Shown: positions 1 through 9,063, counted from the stretch's first letter. The stretch is 64,000 bases of DNA from JALHMI01 sp964598535 (GCA_964598535.1 CAZRCI010000011.1:61674-125673); one strand, 5' to 3'. Notes: a model not told the origin generated them from the sequence alone. Made by a program: numbers and translations.

Positions 1-111
1 CACCTGAATGCCGGGCGAGCCAGCAATATGCTGTTGGCGAAGTTGCTGGCGGCCGGCGGCCAACCGCTCGCGTGCGGCCAGGACGGAGGGCCGAAACGTG
101 GGGATCGTCAT
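1..111 (-). CDS. glnD: Probable [protein-PII] uridylyltransferase GlnD, N-terminal fragment (cut by window edge)
   Basis: An open frame starts at the ATG at 111 on the minus strand and runs off the left edge, giving 37 residues (MTIPTFRPSVLAARERLAAG..., ending near GSPGIQV). This Arg/Gln-rich opening followed by a Gly-Ser-Pro turn resembles, from memory, the N-termini of planctomycete GlnD proteins. The position supports the call: it lies directly downstream of glnB and the ammonium transporter on the same strand, and GlnD is the enzyme that uridylylates PII on Tyr51 in response to glutamine. No catalytic nucleotidyltransferase motif is inside the window, so the assignment rests on context and a short N-terminal match. 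No clear Shine-Dalgarno sequence is seen. Confidence 0.5.
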   Translation of the reverse strand, partial: MTIPTFRPSVLAARERLAAGRQQLRQQHIAGSPGIQV

Positions 112-219
112 GCGTGGTTATTTCGAGTCGTAAAAGTCAGCCGCCAAGCTCACCAACGGGCGCCGCCACGCACGTTCAATGACCAGGGCAGGGGGGGAAG
201 CGTTATCGAGACATTTAAA

Positions 220-558
220 TTAAATGGCCAGCTCACCGGTTTCGCCGGTGCGAATTCGAATCGTGTTATCGAGCGTGGAAACAAAGATCTTACCGTCGCC
301 AATCTGGCCAGTTTGGGCGGTACATAGAATCGTATCAAGCACCATTTGCAGGCTTTCGTCCGACACGGCGACCTCGATCTTCACCTTGGGCACGAACTCC
401 AACTTGTATTCCGTGCCGCGGTACATCTCGGTGTGGCCTTTCTGGCGGCCGAAGCCTTTCACGTCGGTGACTGTCATTCCGTGGATACCCTTGGCCGACA
501 AGGCGTTTTTTACGTCTTCTAGCTTGAAAATACGAACGATCGCTTCCACTTTTTTCAT
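220..558 (-). CDS. glnB: Nitrogen regulatory protein P-II
   Basis: This 112-residue protein has the usual length and sequence of the trimeric PII signalling family. It begins MKKVEAIVRIFKLEDVKNAL and carries the T-loop segment GFGRQKGHTEMYRGTEY, where Tyr51 is the known uridylylation site in proteobacterial homologues. The C-terminal signature around GDGKIFV is also intact. PII senses 2-oxoglutarate, ATP/ADP and, through its modification, glutamine. It gates the ammonium channel and other nitrogen enzymes. It lies 105 bp downstream of amt and 108 bp upstream of the probable glnD, all on the minus strand, so the three probably form one nitrogen-response operon. The linkage to amt would make it GlnK-like in function. 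Confidence 0.96.
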   Translation of the reverse strand: MKKVEAIVRIFKLEDVKNALSAKGIHGMTVTDVKGFGRQKGHTEMYRGTEYKLEFVPKVKIEVAVSDESLQMVLDTILCTAQTGQIGDGKIFVSTLDNTIRIRTGETGELAI

Positions 559-663
559 GGGAGGATGCTTCCTTCGTTAAAATTCGCCACCACACGCCGC
601 CAGATTCGGGCGGGCCAGGAGATACCTCCGCGTGGCTCGAGAGATCCCCGTCGCCCAAGCCCG

Positions 664-2085
664 CTACATAAAAATGTAGCCCTCTTCGCCATGTTCAGTT
701 AAGTCCAACCCCCGTAATTCTTCCTGAGTGGGAACACGCAGCCCCAAGGTGGCGTCAAGCAGCTTCAACAAGAAAAAGCTAACCGTCGCGACCACCGCCC
801 AGGCGATCGCCGTGGCGATAACCTGCCCTTTGAGCAGCGAGCCTCCCTCGATGAGCCCGAGCGGCTCGCCACCGTTGAGGTTCTGAACCGCTCGGGTGGC
901 GAAGACACCGGTCAACAGGGCGCCAAGCGTGCCCCCCAGGCCATGCACTCCGAAGGCATCGAGCGAATCGTCATACCTGAACGCGCTCTTGAGCGACGTG
1001 CAAGCGAAGTAACAGACCGCGCCAGCCGCGGCCCCCATCACCAGGGCAGGCATGGCTGTCACATAACCGGCCGCCGGCGTGATACAAACCAATCCGGCGA
1101 CCGCTCCCGAGCAAGCGCCCAACAGGGTCGGCTTGCCGCGGGCGATCCATTCGAACACCGGCCAGGTAACGGCTCCGGCGGCCGCAGAGAAGTGTGTCGC
1201 GACAAACGCGCTTGCAGCAATGCCATCCGCCGCTAGCGCGCTGCCCGCGTTGAAACCAAACCACCCCACCCATAACAGGGCTGCGCCAACCGCCGTGTAC
1301 GTCAGATTATGCGGCGGCATCGGCTCGGTGCCGTAACCTGCCCGCTTGCCAATCACGAGCGCGCACACCAGGGCCGATATCCCGGAACTAACGTGGACCA
1401 CGGTGCCGCCGGCAAAGTCGAGCGCGCCGCCGCCCCAATTGGCCGAGTTCTCGGCGTGGTAGGCTAAAATGCCTCCGCCCCAGACCCAATGTGCGAGCGG
1501 ACAGTAGACGAAGGTGCCCCACAGGATCGAAAACAAAACCATGGCGCTGAATTTCATCCGCTCGGCAAACGCCCCGCAAATCAGCGCCGGCGTGATGATG
1601 AAAAACATCCCCTGAAACACCATATGCGTGAGCATCGGAATGCCCGTCGCGAACATCGGAATCCGCGGCCCAGCGGTGGTCCATTCGGACTGGACGTTCC
1701 GCATGAACAGATATCGACCGTCACCAATCCAAGCGTTCGTTCCGCCAAACGCCAGCGAATATCCATAGAGGGCCCAAACCACCGTCATCAACCCCATCAG
1801 AAACACGCACTGCATCAGAACGCTCAGGACGTTCTTGCGCCGGACTAGCCCGCCATAGAACATGGCCAGCCCTGGGGCCGTCATCATGAGCACCAAGGCC
1901 GCGGAAACCAGCATCCAAGCGTTATCGCCCCGCACCAGCGCCGGTTCACCTTCCGGCGTGGGCGCCAACACTTCCGTCGGCATCACCGGCGGCGGCGGGC
2001 CGTGGGCCCAGGTCTCCACCGGCGCAACTCCGGCCAGCAGGATTCCGGCGCATACCGCCACTGCCAACTTGCTTAGTCCACTCAT
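664..2085 (-). CDS. amt: Ammonium transporter (Amt/MEP/Rh family)
   Basis: The 473-residue protein starts with a signal-like hydrophobic segment (residues 1-27), then a Pro-rich periplasmic stretch and about eleven membrane helices. Family hallmarks are visible: APGLAMFYGGLVR, CGAFAERMKFSAM and HWVWGGG. The twin pore histidines are H231 (GTVVHVSSG) and H381 (FGVHGLGG), 150 residues apart as in E. coli AmtB (168/318). Such channels conduct ammonium across the inner membrane and are blocked by PII, whose gene follows at once. The ATG at 2085 is preceded by a GGAG motif about 8 nt upstream. The extra N-terminal segment makes it longer than E. coli AmtB, as in many Amt proteins with cleaved signals. 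Confidence 0.96.
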   Translation of the reverse strand: MSGLSKLAVAVCAGILLAGVAPVETWAHGPPPPVMPTEVLAPTPEGEPALVRGDNAWMLVSAALVLMMTAPGLAMFYGGLVRRKNVLSVLMQCVFLMGLMTVVWALYGYSLAFGGTNAWIGDGRYLFMRNVQSEWTTAGPRIPMFATGIPMLTHMVFQGMFFIITPALICGAFAERMKFSAMVLFSILWGTFVYCPLAHWVWGGGILAYHAENSANWGGGALDFAGGTVVHVSSGISALVCALVIGKRAGYGTEPMPPHNLTYTAVGAALLWVGWFGFNAGSALAADGIAASAFVATHFSAAAGAVTWPVFEWIARGKPTLLGACSGAVAGLVCITPAAGYVTAMPALVMGAAAGAVCYFACTSLKSAFRYDDSLDAFGVHGLGGTLGALLTGVFATRAVQNLNGGEPLGLIEGGSLLKGQVIATAIAWAVVATVSFFLLKLLDATLGLRVPTQEELRGLDLTEHGEEGYIFM

Positions 2086-2436
2086 CGAGTTGTCTCCGTG
2101 ATGAATAGCAAGAAGCCGTCATGACATTCAGTCGGTCCGCCAAAACCAACAAAAGCCCTTAAGAAAATGCGCGGGCCGCAACGGTCGTCATCCCCATTCG
2201 TAACCGCATTGCCACGCGCGAACAAGCAGAAAGACTACCGGGCTGCGTTCCGGCCGTAAAGGCTGCGGGCATCCGTTAAAAACCGATGCCGGGTGTTTTG
2301 CGTCACACGCAAGAACTGGTTGCGACACGCCCCGGGGGACGCGCCACGCCGCCAAGCGCACATGCGAGGTGGTGTAAACCGGTCAACGAATGCGCCCGCA
2401 AAAGCCTGCCCCCGAAAATTAAGCGTTGGCGGAGCA
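2086..2436. other. Intergenic region upstream of amt
   Basis: About 350 bases lie between the amt start and the end of the cobalamin adenosyltransferase gene; both genes are on the minus strand. It should hold the promoter of the amt-glnB operon. I looked for a sigma-54 site (GG-N10-GC) because of the nitrogen genes and found no convincing one. No ORF with protein-like composition, no repeat and no RNA gene was recognised. Confidence 0.5.
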
Positions 2437-2988
2437 CTAGCACGGCTTTCGCCAGGGGACGTCGGCCGTCCCCGTGACGTGATTCGCGGCCCGAGCCAAT
2501 ACAAAGAGCAGGTCGCTAAGCCGGTTGAGATAGACCACAAGCTCCGTGGCGATTGGCAGCGGCGACGAACGCACGAGCGTTACCAGCCGGCGTTCGGCGC
2601 GCCGACAAACCGTGCGGGCCAGGTGCAGATGCGAAGCGGCGGCGGTGCCGCCGGGCAGAATGAACTGTTTGAGCGGTTCGAGACGAGCTTCATACTCGTC
2701 AATGGCTGATTCGAGCCGCGCGATCTCGGCCTGACCGATCAGGGCAGTCTGATGCGCCGAAGGATTGGGCGTGGCCAATTGGGCCCCCAGCGAAAACAGT
2801 TCATTTTGAATGCGTTCGACCAACCGGTCGAGGTCTGTCGGCAGAATACAAGATCGGGCCAGGCCCAGCACGCTGTTGAGTTCGTCCACGGTGCCATACG
2901 CCTCGATCCGCGCGTCGTCCTTCGCCACGCGTGGGCCGCCAAACAGCCCGGTTTCGCCCTGATCGCCGGTTTTCGTGTAGATCTTCAT
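2437..2988 (-). CDS. pduO: ATP:cob(I)alamin adenosyltransferase, PduO/MMAB type
   Basis: This 183-residue protein makes adenosylcobalamin from cob(I)alamin and ATP. The N-terminal ATP-binding motif is clear (MKIYTKTGDQGETGLFGG), followed by the family block AYGTVDELNSVLGLAR. The C-terminal signature reads VCRRAERRLVTL and VVYLNRLSDLLFVLAR, typical of the trimeric helical-bundle PduO/MMAB family. The ATG at 2988 has GAGGA about 7 nt upstream. No B12-dependent enzyme or cobalamin biosynthesis gene is next to it, so it probably serves general B12 metabolism. No cobalamin riboswitch was recognised in the roughly 240 bases upstream. Confidence 0.95.
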   Translation of the reverse strand: MKIYTKTGDQGETGLFGGPRVAKDDARIEAYGTVDELNSVLGLARSCILPTDLDRLVERIQNELFSLGAQLATPNPSAHQTALIGQAEIARLESAIDEYEARLEPLKQFILPGGTAAASHLHLARTVCRRAERRLVTLVRSSPLPIATELVVYLNRLSDLLFVLARAANHVTGTADVPWRKPC

Positions 2989-3125
2989 CGACAGTTCCTC
3001 ACCCGCCGGTTGCGTGTGTCGCGGCCTGCGACGGTACGCATCCTATCCTTTCCAGAGTAGCGGCGACAGCGGCCTTCCACCACTTCTCGTGGCCCCCGAG
3101 ACTGCCGCCGGCTTCGCGCGGCCGG

Positions 3126-3131
3126 TATAAT
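3126..3131 (+). promoter_or_regulatory. Candidate -10 element (TATAAT)
   Basis: A perfect TATAAT lies about 100 bases before the start of the secreted propeller gene at 3233. No good -35 hexamer is found 16-19 bases upstream, so this is only a candidate. Confidence 0.3.
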
Positions 3132-3232
3132 GGGGCAGTGGACACGCCAGCCGCCGGACGCTCGTTCCCGGCACGCCGCTCCCCAAGCGATCTCGCAGTA
3201 ATCAGCGCGAACAATCTTTTCAGGAGTACTCG

Positions 3233-4294
3233 ATGATGACGCGGTGCGCGCCATTTGCCGTGTTGGTGGTTTTGCTGTTGGCAGTCTTGGCACTTGCCCC
3301 TACGGCCGGGGCGGCAGACTCGATCGAATCAAAGCACCTGAGCAACATCAAACAGCTCACCTCGGACTTCGTAAAGGCGGGTGAAGGTTACTTCTCTCCC
3401 GACGGCAAGACGATCGTCTATCAGGCCGTGCCCAAGGGCTATCCCTTTTATCAAATCTACAAGCAACCCCTATCCGGCGGCGAGCCGCAACGCATCAGCA
3501 CCGGCCGTGGCCGCACCACCTGCGCGTACTTTTCGCCAGACGGAAAACGAATCCTGTTCGCCTCGAGCCATCTCGATCCCAACCTTTCGCAAACCGAGGA
3601 GCAAGAGAAAAAACAACAGGCCGAAGACGCCGCGAGCGGGCGACGGCGGCGTTACTCGTGGGACTTCGATCCTCATATGGAGATTTTTGAAGGCGATCTG
3701 GACGGCCAAAACCTCAAACGTTTGACCGACGCCAAGGGCTACGACGCCGAGGGAGCCTACTCGCCGGATGGCAAGCTGATCGCCTTCTGCAGCGATCGCG
3801 ATGGCGATCCCGACCTGTACGTGATGAACTCCGACGGCACCGGCCTGCGGCAACTCACCGACGAGCCCGGTTACGACGGCGGGCCGTTCATTTCGCCTAA
3901 TGGAAAATGGGTCATTTATCGCACCGATCGTAAACGGCCCGAGATGCTGCAGATCCACGCCATCGGCATCGATGGCGACAACGACGTGGCACTGACCGAC
4001 AACATCGGCGTAAACTGGGCTCCGTATTGGCATCCCACCAAACCATACATCATCTGGACCGGAGCGGATCACACCGATCCGAACGCGCGTCCCAATTACG
4101 ACCTGTGGCTGATGAAGTACGACGTGCAGGACGGCAAGCTTGTGCCAGGGCCGATCGAACGCATCACCGATCATCCGTCAGCCGATGTGCTGCCGGTATT
4201 TTCGCCCGACGGCAAGCAACTAATGTGGACGAGCAATCGCTCAGCCGACCATTCCAGCCAGCTCTACATCGCGGACTTCAATCTGCCGGAATAG
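3233..4294 (+). CDS. Secreted TolB-like/PD40 beta-propeller protein
   Basis: The 353-residue product has an N-terminal signal peptide (about residues 1-28, ending near TAGAAD) and repeated PD40/TolB-type blades. Blade signatures recur: GYFSPDGKTIVYQ, CAYFSPDGKRILFAS, GAYSPDGKLIAFCSD, PFISPNGKWVIYRTD and PVFSPDGKQLMWTSN. The spacing suggests a six-bladed propeller. Such domains bind proteins or peptides in the periplasm; no catalytic domain is fused here, so the exact role is unknown. CAGGAG lies just upstream of the ATG at 3233; a second ATG follows at 3236. The gene converges on the transglutaminase-like gene with only 4 bp between the stop codons. Confidence 0.85.
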   Translation: MMTRCAPFAVLVVLLLAVLALAPTAGAADSIESKHLSNIKQLTSDFVKAGEGYFSPDGKTIVYQAVPKGYPFYQIYKQPLSGGEPQRISTGRGRTTCAYFSPDGKRILFASSHLDPNLSQTEEQEKKQQAEDAASGRRRRYSWDFDPHMEIFEGDLDGQNLKRLTDAKGYDAEGAYSPDGKLIAFCSDRDGDPDLYVMNSDGTGLRQLTDEPGYDGGPFISPNGKWVIYRTDRKRPEMLQIHAIGIDGDNDVALTDNIGVNWAPYWHPTKPYIIWTGADHTDPNARPNYDLWLMKYDVQDGKLVPGPIERITDHPSADVLPVFSPDGKQLMWTSNRSADHSSQLYIADFNLPE

Positions 4295-4298
4295 GCCC

Positions 4299-5843
4299 CT
4301 AAGGGGTGCTTGCCGAGACGACGCTAACCTTAAGTTGCCCCAGAACCTGGGCAACCGACAGGAAACTACTGTAAGCGCTCGCGCCCTCAAGGCTCGAATC
4401 GTTGAGCTTCAGATAGGCCGCGCTCGTCACGCCCCGTCCAAGCGTGGCGTCGAGCGGAATCCAGCGTCCATCCACAAACACCTCGGTCCACATGTGATAG
4501 CCAAAGGCGTTTGCCCCTTCGACGTATACCAGCCCGATGGCCACTCGAGACGGCAAGCCACAAATCCGGGCCAGCGCCGCCAGTAGCACGGCGTGCTCGG
4601 TGCAATCGCCGGCCCGGCTTTCGGCCACTTCCGCGGCGGTAGCAAAGCCTTGAGAAAAGTCGCGCTGCTGAATCGCACCGTGGACATACTTCTCCAGGGC
4701 CACGGCCACTTCCGCCGGACGGGTCCGCGGGCCCTTGGCTTCGGCGGCCATCTGCTTGAGGCGCGCATCGTCAAGTTGCAGCACGCTATTGGCCGCCAGG
4801 TACTCGGGACCCGGCTTTTCATCCACGGGAGCGTGGCTAAGATCGGCTCGCGGATCGAGGCGGCGAACCGTGACTTCGGCGGCATGGGGGCCTAGCGACT
4901 TTACCTGTTGCGTGGGGCCGCGAGCGAAGACTTTCTCCGGGTCCCCGTCGACCAACTCAACGCGGTAGACGACCTCATTCGTTTCATGCGGCCGAGAAAG
5001 TGGCGGCTCGACCTTCACGAACAGGTCGAGACCCAGGTCCAACGTCCCCTCAGCTCCGGCCGGCGACTTTGCAATCGCCTCGGTGGTTCGATAGGACGCT
5101 TGATCGAGAGCGGCGACGTGCGTCTTGAGTACCTCTCCCTGGGAGTCCATCCAAAGCGTCGAAGCGATCGCCTGTTCCGGCAGCCGAGTAACCATGTCGA
5201 CACGCAACAGCTTTACCGAAGTGCCCAGGATGTCCGTCTCTTCGAACTGTCCCGCGGTAAGTTCGACGTCGGCCACTTGATTCACCAACGGCATCAGCAT
5301 TTTGAACGAACGCTTTTCACCAGCGGTCATCGGACGCTTGGAAAGTGAATTCTCAACGGCCCGAAAGCCGCCAATCTCTCCGGACCAGGGCAACGTGCTT
5401 GCCTGGCTTCGCCCCTGAGTAGCGGTCGTGATCTCGAGCGTATCCCCCTTCACTTTGCCGCTCACGACAGTCGGCACCGGGCCGAAGGAAACCACGGTCT
5501 GAAACTCTCGCAATACGCCCTCGGACGTCTCCACCGTGCTCATGCGCACGTCTTGCTCCGTGGTCTGGCCGAATCGGGTGATGGAAAGATGATTGAGCGA
5601 GTCGGTTTGAACCAATCGGTGGCCGTCGCGTTCGAGCGGCCGGATGGTTGTCTGCCCGTAACCGATTTTGCCGCCCTGAAGGTAAAGGCTTTCCCAGATA
5701 GTCTGAACGTTAGCGGCGGCCTGGGGCACGGGCTCGTCGGACGTGGGCGTTGACGGCCGTTGGCATCCGCTCAACCCTACAAGAATCACGCAGAGAATCC
5801 AGAAGAAGTGTCCATCGACGGGCAAGGCTTGTTTTCGTGTCAT
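4299..5843 (-). CDS. Transglutaminase-like lipoprotein
   Basis: The protein (about 514 residues from the ATG at 5843) begins with a lipoprotein signal ending in the lipobox LSGC. The C-terminal third contains a transglutaminase-core domain: RAGDCTEHAVLLAALAR supplies the catalytic Cys, FGYHMWTEVFVDGRWIP the His, and PLDATLG the Asp. The N-terminal 300 residues form a beta-rich domain without an obvious name. Bacterial proteins of this kind are thought to act as proteases or amide-bond enzymes in the envelope; the substrate is unknown. An upstream in-frame ATG at 5870 would add nine residues before the signal; neither start has a good ribosome binding site. Confidence 0.85.
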   Translation of the reverse strand: MTRKQALPVDGHFFWILCVILVGLSGCQRPSTPTSDEPVPQAAANVQTIWESLYLQGGKIGYGQTTIRPLERDGHRLVQTDSLNHLSITRFGQTTEQDVRMSTVETSEGVLREFQTVVSFGPVPTVVSGKVKGDTLEITTATQGRSQASTLPWSGEIGGFRAVENSLSKRPMTAGEKRSFKMLMPLVNQVADVELTAGQFEETDILGTSVKLLRVDMVTRLPEQAIASTLWMDSQGEVLKTHVAALDQASYRTTEAIAKSPAGAEGTLDLGLDLFVKVEPPLSRPHETNEVVYRVELVDGDPEKVFARGPTQQVKSLGPHAAEVTVRRLDPRADLSHAPVDEKPGPEYLAANSVLQLDDARLKQMAAEAKGPRTRPAEVAVALEKYVHGAIQQRDFSQGFATAAEVAESRAGDCTEHAVLLAALARICGLPSRVAIGLVYVEGANAFGYHMWTEVFVDGRWIPLDATLGRGVTSAAYLKLNDSSLEGASAYSSFLSVAQVLGQLKVSVVSASTP

Positions 5844-6427
5844 GACTGGCCGGGACTGTATCGCGTGCATAGAGATTGAAGCGGCGTTCGTTCACGGATG
5901 GATCTCTCAGACGATTCTATGCCGGGGGACGGGAAGTACGCCACCAGGTCCCCGGCCAAGGATGTCCGGGGGGGAATAACTTGCACGCCACCAAACGAGC
6001 AAGTTGATATGTTGGGGAGAGCGGAGCGGTCCCGTCGAGTTTGCCGTTGGCAAATTCCACGCGTTCGCTAGGTAGTGCGCCGCCTCCCAAGGGAATTCGT
6101 TGCGCCACGGTGCAGGCTGGCCGGCATGTGAACGGCCGCGGGCTAGAGTTGAGGAGTCCCCGCCGCAGGCCGCGGAGAACCCGGGCTTTTCCCGGGGAAT
6201 GTCGGCCCTCCCCCCTTAGCGAGCCACCTGCACCTGACACGGACGCGCGATTGTGACGTTTCTTCCGTCCGCCGGATGCGGACCCGAAAATCTTGCTCTC
6301 GTCCGGCGTGTGCTGGCCGCATGCCAGGCGCCGTAACCTATGTTTTCTTGAAGAGTTTTTGGTTTACCGCGAGATCCACGCGAAAACACCAAGCCAATCC
6401 ACGCTCCGTATGCCTGAGGTTTCGCCG
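5844..6427. other. Intergenic region between divergent genes
   Basis: About 580 bases lie between the divergently transcribed lipoprotein gene and the next plus-strand gene. A small hairpin (cccggg-ctttt-cccggg) sits near 6181-6197. The frames here lack recognisable protein features. The region presumably holds two divergent promoters, but no clear -35/-10 pair was found. Confidence 0.45.
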
Positions 6428-7120
6428 ATGGGGTTCCTGAAAAAGTTCTTCCGCAACGTGTTTCGCGACGAGGTCGCGCCACACACGGCCAGTAGCTTCG
6501 ATCGGCTCAGCTCCGAGGAACTCGAAGCGCATCTGGGCGTCTCGCGGTACGGTCAATTCAACTTAACCGGCGCCGTGCGGCCGTCCTATGACTTGCAAGT
6601 CGTGCCATCGCAAGGCTATCGCCACGACGTCTACCGCGACGAGGAGAACCGTTCAAGCGTTCCGGTGCTCATGAGCGCCGCCTCGCGAGAGCATCTGTTC
6701 GAGGTGTTCATGGAACTCCTCGATCCGCTCGGCGGCGTCGTTGACGTGGTGCTTGAAACCAGTCACGACCGCAACGCCAAGGGACACATCGACCTGTACC
6801 GCGAGCATATCGATATGCCGGTGCTTAAAAGCACCCTGTACGACTTCGAAGATCTGCTGGTAAACGACGGCTGCACGGGCATTGCCGTGTTGAACCCCGG
6901 CATTCCGCAAGAAGTGCAGTTCGACGAGCACAAGCTGCTGATCGTCTACGGTGAAGACCTGGACGAATATGAGCAAATTCTGCAAGATCGCAACGTGCGG
7001 TGCGACGAACAGATACGATTCATTACCGAGGCCGAACACGTGCATTCTTCGAGCGAGGCCTACCGCCAGCAGTTCGAACAGCTCAAGATTCGCCTGGGCA
7101 TCGATTCGCATTACGGCTAA
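6428..7120 (+). CDS. Conserved hypothetical protein, acidic, cytoplasmic
   Basis: The 230-residue product starts at the ATG at 6428 (MGFLKKFFRNVFRDEV). The frame is open further upstream, to 6293, but that part looks non-coding. It has no signal peptide or membrane helix. It contains well-formed alternating segments such as VPVLMSAASREHLFEVFMELLDPLG and many Asp/Glu residues (EDLDEYEQILQDR), so it is likely a folded globular protein. I do not recognise the family; it looks like a conserved planctomycete protein. A strong hairpin follows the stop codon, so it is probably transcribed alone. Confidence 0.75.
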   Translation: MGFLKKFFRNVFRDEVAPHTASSFDRLSSEELEAHLGVSRYGQFNLTGAVRPSYDLQVVPSQGYRHDVYRDEENRSSVPVLMSAASREHLFEVFMELLDPLGGVVDVVLETSHDRNAKGHIDLYREHIDMPVLKSTLYDFEDLLVNDGCTGIAVLNPGIPQEVQFDEHKLLIVYGEDLDEYEQILQDRNVRCDEQIRFITEAEHVHSSSEAYRQQFEQLKIRLGIDSHYG

Positions 7121-7151
7121 CTGCTAGCACGCCCCGTTGTCGAATACGTTA

Positions 7152-7188
7152 AGAGGCCGCGTTCTCCCTCTGCGAGGACGCGGCCTCT
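7152..7188 (+). terminator. Hairpin terminator after the gene ending at 7120
   Basis: A perfect 11-bp inverted repeat (agaggccgcgt and acgcggcctct) encloses a 15-base loop. The tail is only mildly T-rich (gtctattct). It lies 31 bases past the stop codon. Confidence 0.7.
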
Positions 7189-7334
7189 GTCTATTCTGCT
7201 AGCAGCAAGCGACGCTCCTAAAGCTCGCGGGCAATGCTTGCCAAGCGGCCGGGGGGCACGCCAATCGACCTTGCCCCCGGGGGACATTTTCGAGACACTT
7301 CCGCCACCTTTCTTCGCGACCGATTCTTTTCCGC

Positions 7335-8198
7335 ATGAACTCAATGCATCGCGACAGGCCGAACCCGGGCCCACTGTGGAGATTTGCGCTGGGGGTACGC
7401 GCCGACCGCGAGGCGGATTCGCCAGTTAACCAGGCGATTTCCCACACGCGGCGGAAGCTCCCCGTGCTGGCAAGCCTCGTCCTGCTCATGGCCACCGGCT
7501 GCAATGCCTGGCAACCGGCCACCTATAATCCGCCGCGCCTCTTCGGCGGCGATCCGCCGATCCTTAATCAAAGCAACCCGCTCGTCATTCACAATATGGA
7601 TCCCGATCTGGTGTGGGATCAGACCGTCGACGTCGTGGACGATTACTTCCGCGTGGAACACGAAGAACGCGTGCGCCTGGTGGGCGACGTGCTGACCGAA
7701 GGTTACTTGGAAACCTATCCCCGCGGGGCTTCCACGATCTTCGAGCCCTGGAATCACGACTCGGTCACCCCGTACCATCGCTGGCACGCCACGCTCCAAT
7801 CGCTTCGCCGCCGAGCCAAGGTATACGTCATTCCGGTCGAGGGCGGCTTCCAGGTTGAAGTGCAGGTTTACAAGGAACTGGAAGACGTGGCACGTCCCGA
7901 GAGCGGAGCGATCAGTCTCGCCAACTCGCAAACCCTGCGCAACGACGACGCTCTGCAGCGGCTTACCAACCCCGTAGGCGGCCAGGAACCCACGCGAGGC
8001 TGGGTCGGACTAGGACGCGACACCGAGCTCGAGCAAGTGATTCTGGCCGGAATTCAAGCACGCACCGGAGGCACGCCTGTCCCCACGGTTGGCCAATTCC
8101 CCGCCGAGGGCCACTTCATACCGCAGCCGAACGCGACGGCTCCCGAGCAACTTCCTGTTATGCCCGAACAGCTTCCGCCGCCGGGCGTGCAGTTCTAA
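7335..8198 (+). CDS. Conserved hypothetical lipoprotein
   Basis: The 287-residue frame contains a lipoprotein signal (RRKLPVLASLVLLMATGC) with the lipobox ATGC. About 36 residues precede that signal when translation starts at the first ATG, which is long; the true start may be internal and non-ATG, but none is convincing. The mature part begins NAWQPATYNPPRLFGGDPP and includes a segment on Trp/Asp-rich strands (DPDLVWDQTVDVVDDYF) and a Pro-rich C-terminus. It looks like a conserved planctomycete envelope protein with no known function. No operon partner is evident; the next gene is on the opposite strand. Confidence 0.75.
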   Translation: MNSMHRDRPNPGPLWRFALGVRADREADSPVNQAISHTRRKLPVLASLVLLMATGCNAWQPATYNPPRLFGGDPPILNQSNPLVIHNMDPDLVWDQTVDVVDDYFRVEHEERVRLVGDVLTEGYLETYPRGASTIFEPWNHDSVTPYHRWHATLQSLRRRAKVYVIPVEGGFQVEVQVYKELEDVARPESGAISLANSQTLRNDDALQRLTNPVGGQEPTRGWVGLGRDTELEQVILAGIQARTGGTPVPTVGQFPAEGHFIPQPNATAPEQLPVMPEQLPPPGVQF

Positions 8199-8241
8199 CC
8201 GACGGTTGCAGGGTTCTCTGGCCGCCGCTCCACCTGTGGCT

Positions 8242-9063
8242 TCAGATCTGCACGTGAGGAACCGCCGAGGGCAGATCCACCGGCAGCACGGGTGAGACCT
8301 CGGCTGTCTCGGCGGCGGGCAATTTCAAGGTAAAGGCGGTCCCTTTGCCCACGGTGCTTTCAACGCGGATCCGTCCTTGATGAGCTTCAATCACATCGCG
8401 ACAAAAGGAAAGCCCCAGGCCCGTGCCACCCTTGCCGCTTGAATCGGGACCGCTTTTGGTCGTGTAGTACCGATCAAATATGCGTGGGAGCTTGTCGGCC
8501 GGAATTCCGCCGCCGTTATCGCGCACCGTCAGATCGACGGTGCGATTCGCGGCGTCGTACGTCAGACGCACCGTAATCGCGCCGCCGTTGGACATCGCTT
8601 GCCGCGCATTCACTAGCAGATTCATCAGCACTTGCTGAATCTGGTTGGCGTTGACCGAAGCAAGCGGGACCGGCTGATACTGCTTGTCCAGGCTGACGCG
8701 ATACTTCGTCATCTCGCGCTCCAGCAACAACAACGAATCGTCCACGAGCTTTATCATGTCCGTGGGCTCAAAGCCTTGCGGACGATTGCGCGCAAAGCCA
8801 AGGATGCCATTGGTGATCTTCGCGGCCCGCTGGGCCGCGGTCATGATCTTGTCAAAGGCCTTGTCGCGCGTCGCATCATCGCGATGTCGCTGCCCCATCT
8901 TGGCATAGTTGATGATCGTGGTCAGCACGTTGTTGAATTCGTGCGTCGTGGTACTGACCAGATCGCCCAAGGCGGTCAGCTTTTGCGCTTGTTGAAGTTG
9001 CTGCTTGAGAATCGCCACTTGCTCTTCAAGATCGGGAGCTTGAGGCGGTTTCGCTGGAGACAT
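8242..9063 (-). CDS. Cytoplasmic sensor-less histidine kinase
   Basis: The 273-residue protein starts at the ATG at 9063. A short N-terminal coiled coil (EEQVAILKQQLQQAQKLTALGDL) leads to an H-box with the phospho-accepting H41 (STTTHEFNNVLTTI). The HATPase domain follows with an N-box (NQIQQVLMNLLVNARQAM), G1 (VRDNGGGIP), an F-box (IFDRYYTTKS) and G2 (GTGLGLSF). There is no membrane segment and no PAS, GAF or receiver domain, and no response regulator nearby. It resembles NtrB-like orphan kinases that receive input through a partner protein. An upstream in-frame ATG at 9165 would add 34 residues of non-typical sequence. Confidence 0.88.
   Translation of the reverse strand: MSPAKPPQAPDLEEQVAILKQQLQQAQKLTALGDLVSTTTHEFNNVLTTIINYAKMGQRHRDDATRDKAFDKIMTAAQRAAKITNGILGFARNRPQGFEPTDMIKLVDDSLLLLEREMTKYRVSLDKQYQPVPLASVNANQIQQVLMNLLVNARQAMSNGGAITVRLTYDAANRTVDLTVRDNGGGIPADKLPRIFDRYYTTKSGPDSSGKGGTGLGLSFCRDVIEAHQGRIRVESTVGKGTAFTLKLPAAETAEVSPVLPVDLPSAVPHVQI

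Noticed and set aside
2086..2160. Sigma-54 promoter upstream of amt
   Set aside because: The best candidate (atgacggcttcttgct on the minus strand) lacks the GG-N10-GC spacing.
2431..2445. A short agcactag match to the R1 repeat
   Set aside because: Only 8 bases match; the flanking sequence does not align with R1.
2989..3100. Cobalamin riboswitch upstream of pduO
   Set aside because: No B12-box-like sequence was found in the region.
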